A stretch of 64,000 nt of DNA from Geojedonia sp051814705 (GTDB lineage: Bacteria > Bacteroidota > Bacteroidia > Flavobacteriales > Flavobacteriaceae), in contig JBPWQW010000004.1 of assembly GCA_051814705.1 (NCBI GenBank), forward strand, positions 62,001 to 126,000. Reading direction: 5' to 3'. Positions within the stretch are counted from its first letter, which is position 1; each line of letters starts with the position of its first letter. Below are positions 1 through 7,878 of the stretch, one piece after another. The notes under the pieces are model-generated. The model saw only the letters and a list, made by a program, of their open reading frames with translations, did no database searches and was not told the DNA's origin. The translations under genes and the position numbers were made by a program.

Positions 1-1193
1 TATCTCAATAAATTTCCATCATGGGTAATATTTTTCTGGTTTCCCAATCCATTAGCTGGGAAACTGACAAATTCAAATTCACCACTCTCATCAGAAAGCG
101 TGATTATATTTTCTCCGTCAGGGGAAAAGGTGGCATCCCTATACCTTACATCGGCTTTTTGAGTAAATGCAATGGTACGCCCCGATTTTACCGGCACCAC
201 AAATATTCGTCCTCTGGCAGTAATTACAATTTTTTCGCCTGTTTTATCGGGGTTTACTGAAGTGATGTATTGTGAAGGATTTTCTTCCCATTTTTCTCTG
301 AGCTGATCAAGATCTGTTGCGAGGGTAATGTTAATTTTACTTGATGAATTGGAAGACAAATCATATTTCCACAAATCGGCACCCATTTGGTATACAATGA
401 TTCCTTTGGATATTTTAGCATAACGGACATCAAATTCGGTGTGTTTTGTGTGTTGTCTCATATCCCCACCATCTTCATTCATGGACCAGATATTCATGAT
501 TCCGTCTCTATCTGTGATGAAATATACCCTGCCATCGTACCACATGGGGTGATGACTTTCGCCTAAATAATCGTTAGTAAGCTTGATGGCCTCTTTAGTT
601 CCGTCAGTAAATTTCCAAATTTGCCGTGCCGTTCCGCCTTTGTATCGCTTGGTTACATTGCGATGATAGGCAGGGCGAACAAAATAAATTGTTTTTCCAG
701 TAGCATTAAAGCTCCCTTCACTGGCCTGATCCAGTGGAATTAAACTTTTTACCTTAGTTTTTAGGTTTAGTTTTACTAATTGAAAATCGGGTTTTTTGTT
801 GTAAGCCCTTGAAGCATATACGATTTCTCCATCTGGAGTCCAGGTGATGGCTATGGAAGGTTCACTTTCATAAGTCCATCTCGTAGTCATTCCTCCATTA
901 ATAGGAATGGTATAAAGTTCAGTAGGCCCTTCATAACTTGCTGAAAACATAACGGTTTGGCCATCGGGTGAAATGATTGGATAACTTTCATCTTCAGCAT
1001 GGGTTGTCAGTCGTTGTGCCAATCCACCTGATAGCGGTACAGTCCAAATATCCCCTTCGGCACAGAAAACTATTTGGTTATCATGTAGGTCTGGAAATTG
1101 ATAATACCCTTCAAATCCTTGTGATGCTACTGAATTTACTGATGCGAATAACATCATTAAACAGAAAGTCTTGGCTAGTTGATTTTTTATCAT
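1..1193 (-). CDS. Tricorn-like S41 protease, N-terminal part (partial gene)
   Basis: The gene starts at the ATG at 1193 and runs off the left edge, so about 397 residues are visible and the stop is missing. A signal peptide is followed by a TolB/WD40-like beta-propeller region with repeated blades such as FPDLHDNQIVFCAEGDIW, then SYPIISPDGQTVMFSA and AITWTPDGEIVYAS. This matches the N-terminal propeller of tricorn-family peptidases, proteins of about 1000-1100 residues whose C-terminal PDZ and S41 serine-protease domains would lie outside the window. Such proteins are exported in Bacteroidota and are thought to degrade peptides. A TolB-like or amidohydrolase-linked propeller is possible because the catalytic part is not visible. 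The next gene is also an S41 peptidase, but 264 bases separate them. Confidence 0.8.
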   Translation of the reverse strand, partial: MIKNQLAKTFCLMMLFASVNSVASQGFEGYYQFPDLHDNQIVFCAEGDIWTVPLSGGLAQRLTTHAEDESYPIISPDGQTVMFSASYEGPTELYTIPINGGMTTRWTYESEPSIAITWTPDGEIVYASRAYNKKPDFQLVKLNLKTKVKSLIPLDQASEGSFNATGKTIYFVRPAYHRNVTKRYKGGTARQIWKFTDGTKEAIKLTNDYLGESHHPMWYDGRVYFITDRDGIMNIWSMNEDGGDMRQHTKHTEFDVRYAKISKGIIVYQMGADLWKYDLSSNSSSKINITLATDLDQLREKWEENPSQYITSVNPDKTGEKIVITARGRIFVVPVKSGRTIAFTQKADVRYRDATFSPDGENIITLSDESGEFEFVSFPANGLGNQKNITHDGNLLR

Positions 1194-1243
1194 GGTCAAT
1201 ATTTTAAGTGATAATTTGATGATGTTCAGTTAATGATGTATGG

Positions 1244-1290
1244 TTAAACACCGATATAAAATTGCCTTTTAGAAATAAATCGGTGTTTAA
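1244..1290. repeat. 12-bp perfect inverted repeat upstream of the tricorn-like gene
   Basis: TTAAACACCGAT at 1244-1255 is the exact reverse complement of ATCGGTGTTTAA at 1279-1290, with a 23-base spacer. A further half copy, ATATCGGTTA, follows at 1295-1304. It lies 51-97 bases upstream of the start codon of the tricorn-like gene, so it could be an operator for a dimeric regulator. No T-run follows either arm, so a terminator is less likely. Confidence 0.5.
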
Positions 1291-1457
1291 ACCAATATCG
1301 GTTATTATTTTGAGAAAGTCTAAGATTATAATCAGTGTTGTCTATTAAAACATCTTATCCAAAAAACCTTAAAACGTTTTTGGTTGAAACAAATCAATTC
1401 TTTTAGAATCATGAGGAATTTTGCATTGTAATTAGGTTTTTATATGTGCGGTTAGCT

Positions 1458-2858
1458 TTATTTTTTGCCTTGCAATTTTTGTTTAACGGTTTCGAGATTT
1501 TTCCTATAAAATTCAACATCCCCGTCACCATTGGCAATAGCCACATCAATGGCCTTTTGATAGTTTTTGAGCGATGATTGCAAATCTCCATTCGCCATCA
1601 ATGATTCGGCATAGCTATCAAAGACATTTGCTGAATTAGGATAAAGTAGGGTATTGGCCTTAAAGATACATTGGGCAATTTTCGGCGCTTTACGTCCCAT
1701 CAAATAGTCATACCCTAGTGCATTGATGTCTCCTTCTTGCAATAATTTTACTTCTTGGCAGCTCTTGATACTTTTTAGAATTTGATCTTCAGATTTTTCA
1801 GGATCATAATGTTCAAGCTTCGTGTTCAATTCCAAAAGCAGTTGACTATATTTTTCATTTCTTTGGGTTCTGTAGGCTTCAGCTGCATCCTGTGCTATTT
1901 CATAAGCTTTGTCAAAAGTGCCATCTTCAGTGGTTTCTACTTCAGGAATTACGCCAACGCCTTCCCAATTGGTCTTGGTTATGGGATTAATGGCTTTCCC
2001 AGAAGGAATAAAGACACTCAAATTATTATTGATACCCATACTGCCACCGGGGTTGGCACCTCCACCAGTGGTTTGCCCCACTAGAGTGGCCCTTTTTTGG
2101 GTCTGCATGTTATACGAGAATTCTTCAGCACCGGAAAAAGTCCTACTACTTGTCATTATAATTAAAGGAACATCTGGCATTTTAGGCCCTCCAACCTCGT
2201 CTAGTGTCCAGAATTCGTCCGTTTTATTGCCTTCTCTCCAGTAAAGGCTATTTAAATGCAATTTTTGATCGAAGAAATAGCTACATAAATACTGAACCAT
2301 GAAGGGACTGCCACCTCCATTTTTGCTCAAATCGATAATTATGGCATCGGTCTTGGACATTAATTTCATATAAGCATCGGCAACTGGTTTTGCAATTTCC
2401 ATTCCTGCGAAACCTCTTAAGTCCAAATACCCAATATTGCCTTCCAAAATTTTAACGGTTACAAATCCGGCATTTGCTCTTCGCGATCGATCAAGTTGGT
2501 CAAGTTTCTCTTCTATCATTCGCTCAGGTGATTTGTCTGGAGCCACATAAGGTTTATTTTTCCAAATGCGCATATGCTTGTCGTGGTTAATCGCTTGTAC
2601 CGACGCTGTCAAAGCTGCCGCAAATGCCTCGTCATTTTCAAACTGATCAAAATAGCCTTCATTTAATTGGGTCTTTAGATGTTCTTCGGTCAATTTGGCG
2701 ATTTCGGGAAACACATAGTAATCATTCATTAATTGCGATAACTTGAGAATGACTTGTTCTTTATAGGCTTTGTTAAGGGGTTGCTCTTGAGCAAAGGACA
2801 GATTAAAATATAGGAACAATACTAGGATAAGTAAGGACCATTGTGAAGCTAATTTCAT
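1458..2858 (-). CDS. S41 family peptidase with C-terminal TPR-like repeats
   Basis: This 466-residue protein has a signal peptide ending near FNLSFA|QEQ and should act in the periplasm or at the cell surface. Residues about 25-110 resemble the helical N-terminal domain of IRBP-type S41 peptidases. The protease core shows YLDLRGF, AIIIDLSKNGGGSP and TSSRTFSGAEEFSY, where the Ser of the FSGAEE segment is the expected nucleophile, followed by GQTTGGGANPGG. There is no clear PDZ domain. The last 110 residues contain TPR-like helices (NSANVFDSYAESLMANGD, LKNYQKAIDVAIANGD), which suggest partner binding. Members of this subgroup are tail-processing or peptide-degrading enzymes; the substrate here is unknown. 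It is transcribed alone, with 193 bases to the upstream gene. Confidence 0.85.
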   Translation of the reverse strand: MKLASQWSLLILVLFLYFNLSFAQEQPLNKAYKEQVILKLSQLMNDYYVFPEIAKLTEEHLKTQLNEGYFDQFENDEAFAAALTASVQAINHDKHMRIWKNKPYVAPDKSPERMIEEKLDQLDRSRRANAGFVTVKILEGNIGYLDLRGFAGMEIAKPVADAYMKLMSKTDAIIIDLSKNGGGSPFMVQYLCSYFFDQKLHLNSLYWREGNKTDEFWTLDEVGGPKMPDVPLIIMTSSRTFSGAEEFSYNMQTQKRATLVGQTTGGGANPGGSMGINNNLSVFIPSGKAINPITKTNWEGVGVIPEVETTEDGTFDKAYEIAQDAAEAYRTQRNEKYSQLLLELNTKLEHYDPEKSEDQILKSIKSCQEVKLLQEGDINALGYDYLMGRKAPKIAQCIFKANTLLYPNSANVFDSYAESLMANGDLQSSLKNYQKAIDVAIANGDGDVEFYRKNLETVKQKLQGKK

Positions 2859-3051
2859 TTTTTTTGAATTGATGAATTTTAATAAGTAAGAAAAATAATG
2901 ATTTTAGGGGAATAAGGCAACTTAAATCTTTCATTTACCTTCATTTAGAATTAATAAAATTCAGGTTTTTCACTTTGGGATTGGTATTTGGTAGATTTAA
3001 ACCGTATTATAAGATTACCATGAAGGTTATATGGAGATATATCACAATTGC

Positions 3052-3651
3052 TTAAAACACCTTATCCAAAAACACCTTAATACTTTCCTGATTTGCCTTT
3101 ATTATTTCTTGTCGAGCATTTTCAATATCCCTTGGCCTTTTATCTTGTGAAAGTTTGAATTTTCCTTCCCACTCGTTAATCGTGATCTCGAACATCTTGA
3201 TATAATCCAAATTGCCCAACATTCTTTGGTTATCGGGTTCCAAAACATATTTGTGATGGGGATGTTCCAAAAACTCGGTCATTTTAATGAGCGATTCCTT
3301 AAGGGCTTCCTTGCTTTCAATGGCTTTAACGGTACATTTCAAATGTACTTTTATGTAGTTCCAGGTAGGCAATTGGGTGGTGGTATAAACACTGGGTGAA
3401 ATGTAACATTGTGGTCCAGAAAATAGGATGGTGAGTTTGTTGTTGTCTTTTAAAAGTTCGGCTTGAGGATTGTAAATATCGATATGCCCAATGAGTTTAC
3501 CGTCTTCACGGTAAATCAGGGGTAAATGGGTAATCAAAGGTTCACCATCTTTCACAGAGATGAGTGTCGCCAAAGGATAGGTTTTAATGACCTCGATCAT
3601 GTGATTGACGTTATCGTCTTGATGGTGTTTTGGAGGATAGTTCAAGTTCAT
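3052..3651 (-). CDS. PaiB-like FMN-binding negative transcriptional regulator family protein
   Basis: At 199 residues it matches the PaiB family, which has a split-barrel flavin-binding fold. It begins with MNLNYPPKHHQDDNV, corresponding to the family's Y-x-P-x-H/F start, and continues with PLATLISVKDGEPLITHLPL and PQCYISPSVY, the segments that line the FMN pocket, then PTWNYIKVHLKC. Bacillus PaiB affects sporulation and protease genes, but most homologues are uncharacterised and may be flavin-dependent oxidoreductases rather than regulators. The DUF1569 gene lies 19 bases upstream on the same strand, so the two are probably co-transcribed. Confidence 0.85.
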   Translation of the reverse strand: MNLNYPPKHHQDDNVNHMIEVIKTYPLATLISVKDGEPLITHLPLIYREDGKLIGHIDIYNPQAELLKDNNKLTILFSGPQCYISPSVYTTTQLPTWNYIKVHLKCTVKAIESKEALKESLIKMTEFLEHPHHKYVLEPDNQRMLGNLDYIKMFEITINEWEGKFKLSQDKRPRDIENARQEIIKANQESIKVFLDKVF

Positions 3652-3670
3652 TGTTCATTAAAATTAGGAG

Positions 3671-4120
3671 TTACACACCAAATTGTTTGAAGTGATGGTC
3701 GAGATGTTTATACTGCATTTTCCCCCATTGTTCATTGGTGAGCTGACCACAAAAAGGGTGATGTGGCCAACTGGTATTTTCTTTTTTGGAGTGAAACTCA
3801 TTAATGAATTCGACTAACTTATTTTTTTCTTCCAAAAAGACCTTTGCATCTACAATTTTATATTCTTTTGTGGTTGGTAGGCCTTGTTTCCAAGGTTTAT
3901 CATTGTAAAGGGAGTCCTTAAAAAATGAAAACAAAAACTTCATTATAACGTTGGGTTTTTTTAACGTGAGCTTCCCCAAAGGCACTTTTAAGGGCTCGCA
4001 ACAATGTGCCAACATTTGTGCAACATTCATTTTGCCCCATTTTGCTGGCGTGTTTTCATCTAATTTATTGATTCTGTTCAGAATATCTTCGTGGGCTTTG
4101 CTTTCAAATAATGATCGCAT
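3671..4120 (-). CDS. DUF1569 (DinB-like) protein
   Basis: This is a 149-residue soluble protein. The segment WGKMNVAQMLAHCCEPLKVP contains the helix and His that in DinB/YfiT-type four-helix bundles bind a divalent metal; GQLTNEQWGKMQYKHLDHHFKQFG at the end supplies further His residues (HLDHHFKQF). This matches DUF1569, whose biochemical role is unknown; related bundles are thiol transferases or metal-dependent hydrolases. It is divergent from radC with only 50 bases between starts, and lies 19 bases upstream of the PaiB-like gene, so both probably use one promoter in that gap. Confidence 0.75.
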   Translation of the reverse strand: MRSLFESKAHEDILNRINKLDENTPAKWGKMNVAQMLAHCCEPLKVPLGKLTLKKPNVIMKFLFSFFKDSLYNDKPWKQGLPTTKEYKIVDAKVFLEEKNKLVEFINEFHSKKENTSWPHHPFCGQLTNEQWGKMQYKHLDHHFKQFGV

Positions 4121-4170
4121 ATTTTAATTTTTAAATTGCTTCTGAAATTTACAATATTTATCTTTAACAC

Positions 4171-4869
4171 ATGTCAGAAAAACCAAGCTCGTTTTCCATA
4201 AAAAACTGGTCGCAAGACGATCAGCCACGCGAAAAATTGCGGGATAAGGGAAAAGATTCTTTAAGTGATGCCGAGTTGATTGCTATCCTTATAGGCTCTG
4301 GAAACAGAGATGAAAGTGCTGTTGCCTTAAGCCAACGTATATTGGCAAGTGCCGATTTTAATTTGAGTGAACTAGGGAAACGATCCATTAAACAGCTAAT
4401 GGAATTTAAGGGCATTGGAGAAGCAAAGGCGATTAGCATTGCTGCCGCCATGGAATTGGGGCGAAGACGTAGGGGAGAGGAGGCTCTGGAAAAGAAGAAG
4501 ATATCATCAAGTGTTTCAGTTTTTGAACTCATGCAACCCATAATTGGTGAATTGCCACATGAAGAATTTTGGATTATTTATCTCAACAATTCCAATAAGG
4601 TCATACAAAGACAATTATTGAGTAAAGGTGGTATAACGGGGACCTTGGTAGATGTGCGCTTGGTATTAAAAAATGCTTTGGAACTTGGAGCTACGGGTTT
4701 GATTTTGGCTCATAACCATCCTTCAGGAACACTTAAACCTAGCGAATCAGATAAGCAACTGACCCAAAAATTAAAAATGGCAGCACAAAGTTTGGATATA
4801 AAAGTGCTGGATCATGTAATTGTTACTGAAAAGGAATACTTTAGCTTTGCCGATGAAAAACTTATTTAG
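4171..4869 (+). CDS. radC: RadC family DNA repair protein (JAB/MPN domain)
   Basis: This 232-residue protein has the usual RadC layout. The N-terminal half carries a helix-hairpin-helix segment (LMEFKGIGEAKAISIAAAMELG). The C-terminal half is a JAMM metalloprotease-like domain with the zinc motif HNHPSG...S...D at about residues 181-194 and the upstream Glu in PHEEFW. Despite its name, a direct role in DNA repair is unproven in most bacteria; the fold suggests a metal-dependent peptidase or deubiquitinase-like activity. The N-terminal segment DDQPREKLRDKG and the length are canonical, so the ATG start is secure. Confidence 0.93.
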   Translation: MSEKPSSFSIKNWSQDDQPREKLRDKGKDSLSDAELIAILIGSGNRDESAVALSQRILASADFNLSELGKRSIKQLMEFKGIGEAKAISIAAAMELGRRRRGEEALEKKKISSSVSVFELMQPIIGELPHEEFWIIYLNNSNKVIQRQLLSKGGITGTLVDVRLVLKNALELGATGLILAHNHPSGTLKPSESDKQLTQKLKMAAQSLDIKVLDHVIVTEKEYFSFADEKLI

Positions 4870-4879
4870 GACAAATCTC

Positions 4880-4954
4880 AAATGCCAAAATCCAAATTCC
4901 AAGTTAGAGGTATTAATAAAGGGCGTATTTTTGGAATTTGGAATTTGACAATTT
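4880..4954. repeat. CCAAATTCC/GGAATTTGG palindromic spacer repeat
   Basis: CCAAATTCC at 4892-4900 pairs exactly with GGAATTTGG at 4933-4941, and imperfect pairing extends outward through the preceding and following AAATT-type tracts. It fills the whole spacer between radC and the deacetylase-like gene, ending one base before the latter's ATG. Similar AAATTCCAA palindromes are common between genes in flavobacteria. No coding potential is seen. Confidence 0.6.
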
Positions 4955-6256
4955 ATGCTTTTAGTATATACCCATAAAATAACACCGCGTTTAAGGTACG
5001 TCTTTAAACAAATTTGTACCAGAACCCTCGGTATACCTGTCGATTTTACCACTATGGTCGAAGCGTTTATTGCTCACGATAGCCTAAAAATGTCCTATGC
5101 TAGACAGCCTCTGGGTAATGAATTATTTATAAAATCTCATGAGCTTTTATTTGAGCAGGGATTGAATGATGTTGAGATTAACGTACAGGATTGGGATCAG
5201 ACCAAATGCTTTTTTCCAACAAACGAAAAAAGTAGTTTGCCTTATGATATTTTTGCGGCTTCATTTTATTTATTGAGTCGTTATGAAGAATATTTACCAC
5301 ATGTTAAGGATGAATATGGACGCTTTACTGTTGCCGATAGTTTAGCCTTTAATAGTGGGTTTTTAAACCAGCCAGTGGTCGATATTTGGGCTTATAAGTT
5401 TAAAAGCGCCTTACAGTTGCAATTTGATTCGTTTGAATTTCCTATTAAAACGTATACGATTCAGCCTATTATTGATGTGCCCATGGCCTATTACTTTAAA
5501 CAAAAAGGGCTAATGCGAACCATTGGTGGAACCCTTAATGATTTGATTAAGTTGAAACTAAAACGATTTTATACTCGTTATTTGGTATTGGCAGGATTTA
5601 AACGCGATCCTTATGATACCTTTAAATGGATTATCAATAGACAAAAAAAGTCCAACTATAAGTTTACTGTCTTTTTTTTAATTGGCGACTATTCTACTTA
5701 TGACAAAAACATCAATGTCAACAAAAAGAAGTTTGTATCTCTGATTAAATCGGTTTCCGATTATTGTAAAGTGGGTCTAAAGGCATCTTATTCTGCTTTA
5801 CATGATTTTGAAATTCTTAAAAAAGAAAAGAAAAAAATGGAATCCATTGTCAATTATGATTTGGAAGCTTCTCGGAATTCATTTTCAAAAATTAACCTTC
5901 CGGAATCCTATAGAAATTTGTTAGAACTAGAAATTAAGGAAGATTATACCATGGGCTATCTCAATCATATCGGGTTTAGGGCAGGAACCTGTACCCCTTT
6001 TTTATTTTATGACTTAGATTACGAAGTGCAGACTCCTTTAACGATTCATCCTTTTCACTGTATCGATTATGCTTTATTAAAAAAACAGTCTTTTTTGGAT
6101 AAAAAAGAAGAATTGCAACGCTTGATTCAGCAAATTAAAGGTGTTAATGGTATATTTACCCCTATTTTTCATAATTATACTTTTGGAGATGACGAACGTT
6201 GGAAAGGATTTAGAGACTTATTTAAATTAATTTTAGAATCGCCTAATGAAGATTGA
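4955..6256 (+). CDS. Polysaccharide-deacetylase-like protein, probably catalytically inactive
   Basis: The 433-residue protein matches the long flavobacterial polysaccharide-deacetylase (NodB-homology) family with an N-terminal DUF7033-type domain (opening MLLVYTHKITPRLRYVF; later DIFAASFYLLSRYEEYL). Family landmarks in the C-terminal half include DPYDTFKWI, MGYLNHIGFRAGTCTPF and the final HNYTFGDDERW. Three places where active relatives carry metal ligands are altered. The usual Asp-x-Asp before AY reads IDVPMAY (about residue 172), the usual HPSY reads KASY (about 275), and the usual SRxH reads SRNSF (about 308). This points to a pseudoenzyme; the ligand assignment is from memory of the family. 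The gene overlaps the following YjjG-type gene by 11 bases. Confidence 0.75.
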   Translation: MLLVYTHKITPRLRYVFKQICTRTLGIPVDFTTMVEAFIAHDSLKMSYARQPLGNELFIKSHELLFEQGLNDVEINVQDWDQTKCFFPTNEKSSLPYDIFAASFYLLSRYEEYLPHVKDEYGRFTVADSLAFNSGFLNQPVVDIWAYKFKSALQLQFDSFEFPIKTYTIQPIIDVPMAYYFKQKGLMRTIGGTLNDLIKLKLKRFYTRYLVLAGFKRDPYDTFKWIINRQKKSNYKFTVFFLIGDYSTYDKNINVNKKKFVSLIKSVSDYCKVGLKASYSALHDFEILKKEKKKMESIVNYDLEASRNSFSKINLPESYRNLLELEIKEDYTMGYLNHIGFRAGTCTPFLFYDLDYEVQTPLTIHPFHCIDYALLKKQSFLDKKEELQRLIQQIKGVNGIFTPIFHNYTFGDDERWKGFRDLFKLILESPNED

Positions 6257-6935
6257 TACTATAAAACATGTTTTTTTTGACTTGGATCATACCCTTTGGG
6301 ATTTTGATAAAAACTCAGCACTTACCTTTCATAAAATATTCGAATTACACCAGGTTGAAGTAGAAACTAGGGATTTTTTAAAGGTTTATGAGCCTATAAA
6401 TTTAAAGTATTGGAAACTTTATAGAGAAGAACAAATAGACAAAGCCAGATTGCGTTATGGTAGGCTTAAAGACGCCTTTGATGTTTTAAATCTTAAAGTA
6501 GAAGATGGGTTGATACACCAATTGTCTACAGATTATATTGAGAACCTACCCACTTTCAATTATCTCTTTGAAGGTGCCGTAGACTTGCTTAATTATTTGA
6601 AGCCAAATTACGAATTACATATTATCACCAACGGATTTGAAGAGGTGCAACTAAAAAAAATGACAACCTCCAACATCACTCATTATTTTAAGACCATTAC
6701 CAATTCTGAAATGGCAGGAGTTAAAAAACCCAATCCATTAATCTTCAACCACGCTTTAGAGATTGCCAAGGCCAAAGCCCACGAAAGTATTATGATTGGT
6801 GATAGCTATGAAGCCGATGTTTTGGGAGCCTTACAAGTGGGCTTCGATGCCATTTTTTTTAATTATAACAATGAAACCATTGACTCTAAAATAAAACAAG
6901 TAAAGGATTTATTGGAGATTAAAATGTTCCTTTAA
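6246..6935 (+). CDS. yjjG: YjjG-family noncanonical pyrimidine nucleotidase (HAD)
   Basis: This 229-residue HAD-superfamily phosphatase has motif I FFDLDHTLWDFD with the nucleophile Asp near residue 11, a helical cap, motif II in HIITNGFEE, the motif III Lys in MAGVKKPNP, and motif IV IMIGDSYEADV. The length and the LWDFDKN segment after motif I fit YjjG, a 5'-nucleotidase that removes mutagenic or noncanonical pyrimidine nucleotides. It overlaps the end of the deacetylase-like gene by 11 bases, implying one transcript and translational coupling. Confidence 0.88.
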   Translation: MKIDTIKHVFFDLDHTLWDFDKNSALTFHKIFELHQVEVETRDFLKVYEPINLKYWKLYREEQIDKARLRYGRLKDAFDVLNLKVEDGLIHQLSTDYIENLPTFNYLFEGAVDLLNYLKPNYELHIITNGFEEVQLKKMTTSNITHYFKTITNSEMAGVKKPNPLIFNHALEIAKAKAHESIMIGDSYEADVLGALQVGFDAIFFNYNNETIDSKIKQVKDLLEIKMFL

Positions 6936-6981
6936 ATTCCTTGATGTATATTTATATCCTGATTTAAAAAACACACAAAAC

Positions 6982-7878
6982 ATGAAAAAACTAAGTCTTA
7001 TTATTTTATTGATCGTAGGTCTTCAGATTAAGGGATTTGCTCAAAACAATATCAATAATTATAAATATGTGATCGTACCTTTATCGTATAATTTTATTGA
7101 AGGCCAAGATCGATATGATCTTAATTCTTTAACTAAGTTTTTATTTAATAAGTATGGTTATTCTGCATTTTTACAGAACGAGGAATTGCCTAGTGATTTA
7201 AAGAACAACAGGTGTTTGGCCATGTTAGTCAATGTAGAAAAGGAAAAAGGATTTCTAAGAACCAAATTGAGAATTGATCTTTTGGATTGTAATAACAACC
7301 TCATTATGTCATCCAGAGTTGGTAATAGCAATGAAAAGGCATTTGACAAAGCTTATACTTTGGCTTTAAGGGATGCTTTTGAGACCTTTCAATTTGCCAA
7401 TTACCAATACGAACCAAGCCATAAAATAACTTCCGTAGCTTCAGAGCCTGTAGTCACTGGAAACACAGTAGAACAGGAGAAAGAAATTGAGCGCTTACAA
7501 GAAGAATTGAAATCATTAAAGGAGGAGAAAAAAATGGAATCTAAACAGGTTGAGGCTTCTATTCCTGCTGTAATTGAAGCTAAAGCTGATGTAAAAGAAG
7601 CTAAAGCAGAAGTAAAAGAAGTTAAAAAGGAAGCGAAAGAACCTAAGATTGTAGTTAAGGAAGCTTCCTATTTGTTGTATGCCCAACCCATAGAACATGG
7701 CTTTCAGGTAGTAGATACAACTCCAAAAGTTGTGATGATTTTAATGGAAACTGCAAAATCCAATATCTTTATTGTAAAAGGTCAGAATGCCATTGTCTAT
7801 AAAGAGGAGGGATCCTGGTTTCTTTCAAAAAACGATGGCAACACCGTTTCATTAGAAGCTTTAAACATTAAATTTTAA
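6982..7878 (+). CDS. Secreted protein with Lys/Glu-rich coiled-coil linker, function unknown
   Basis: I do not recognise a named family with certainty. The 298-residue protein has a signal peptide (LIVGLQIKGFA|QNN). A globular domain of about 120 residues follows, with KYVIVPLSYNFIEGQD and ALRDAFETFQFANYQY. Next is a charged coiled-coil stretch (about 155-225) containing heptad-like repeats of EAK.DVKEAKAEVKEVKKEAKEP character, and a C-terminal domain of about 75 residues (SYLLYAQPIEHGFQVVD). Similar proteins occur across flavobacteria. Location is probably periplasmic. Its stop overlaps that of convergent rarA by 4 bases (TTAA), leaving no room for a separate terminator. Confidence 0.7.
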   Translation: MKKLSLIILLIVGLQIKGFAQNNINNYKYVIVPLSYNFIEGQDRYDLNSLTKFLFNKYGYSAFLQNEELPSDLKNNRCLAMLVNVEKEKGFLRTKLRIDLLDCNNNLIMSSRVGNSNEKAFDKAYTLALRDAFETFQFANYQYEPSHKITSVASEPVVTGNTVEQEKEIERLQEELKSLKEEKKMESKQVEASIPAVIEAKADVKEAKAEVKEVKKEAKEPKIVVKEASYLLYAQPIEHGFQVVDTTPKVVMILMETAKSNIFIVKGQNAIVYKEEGSWFLSKNDGNTVSLEALNIKF

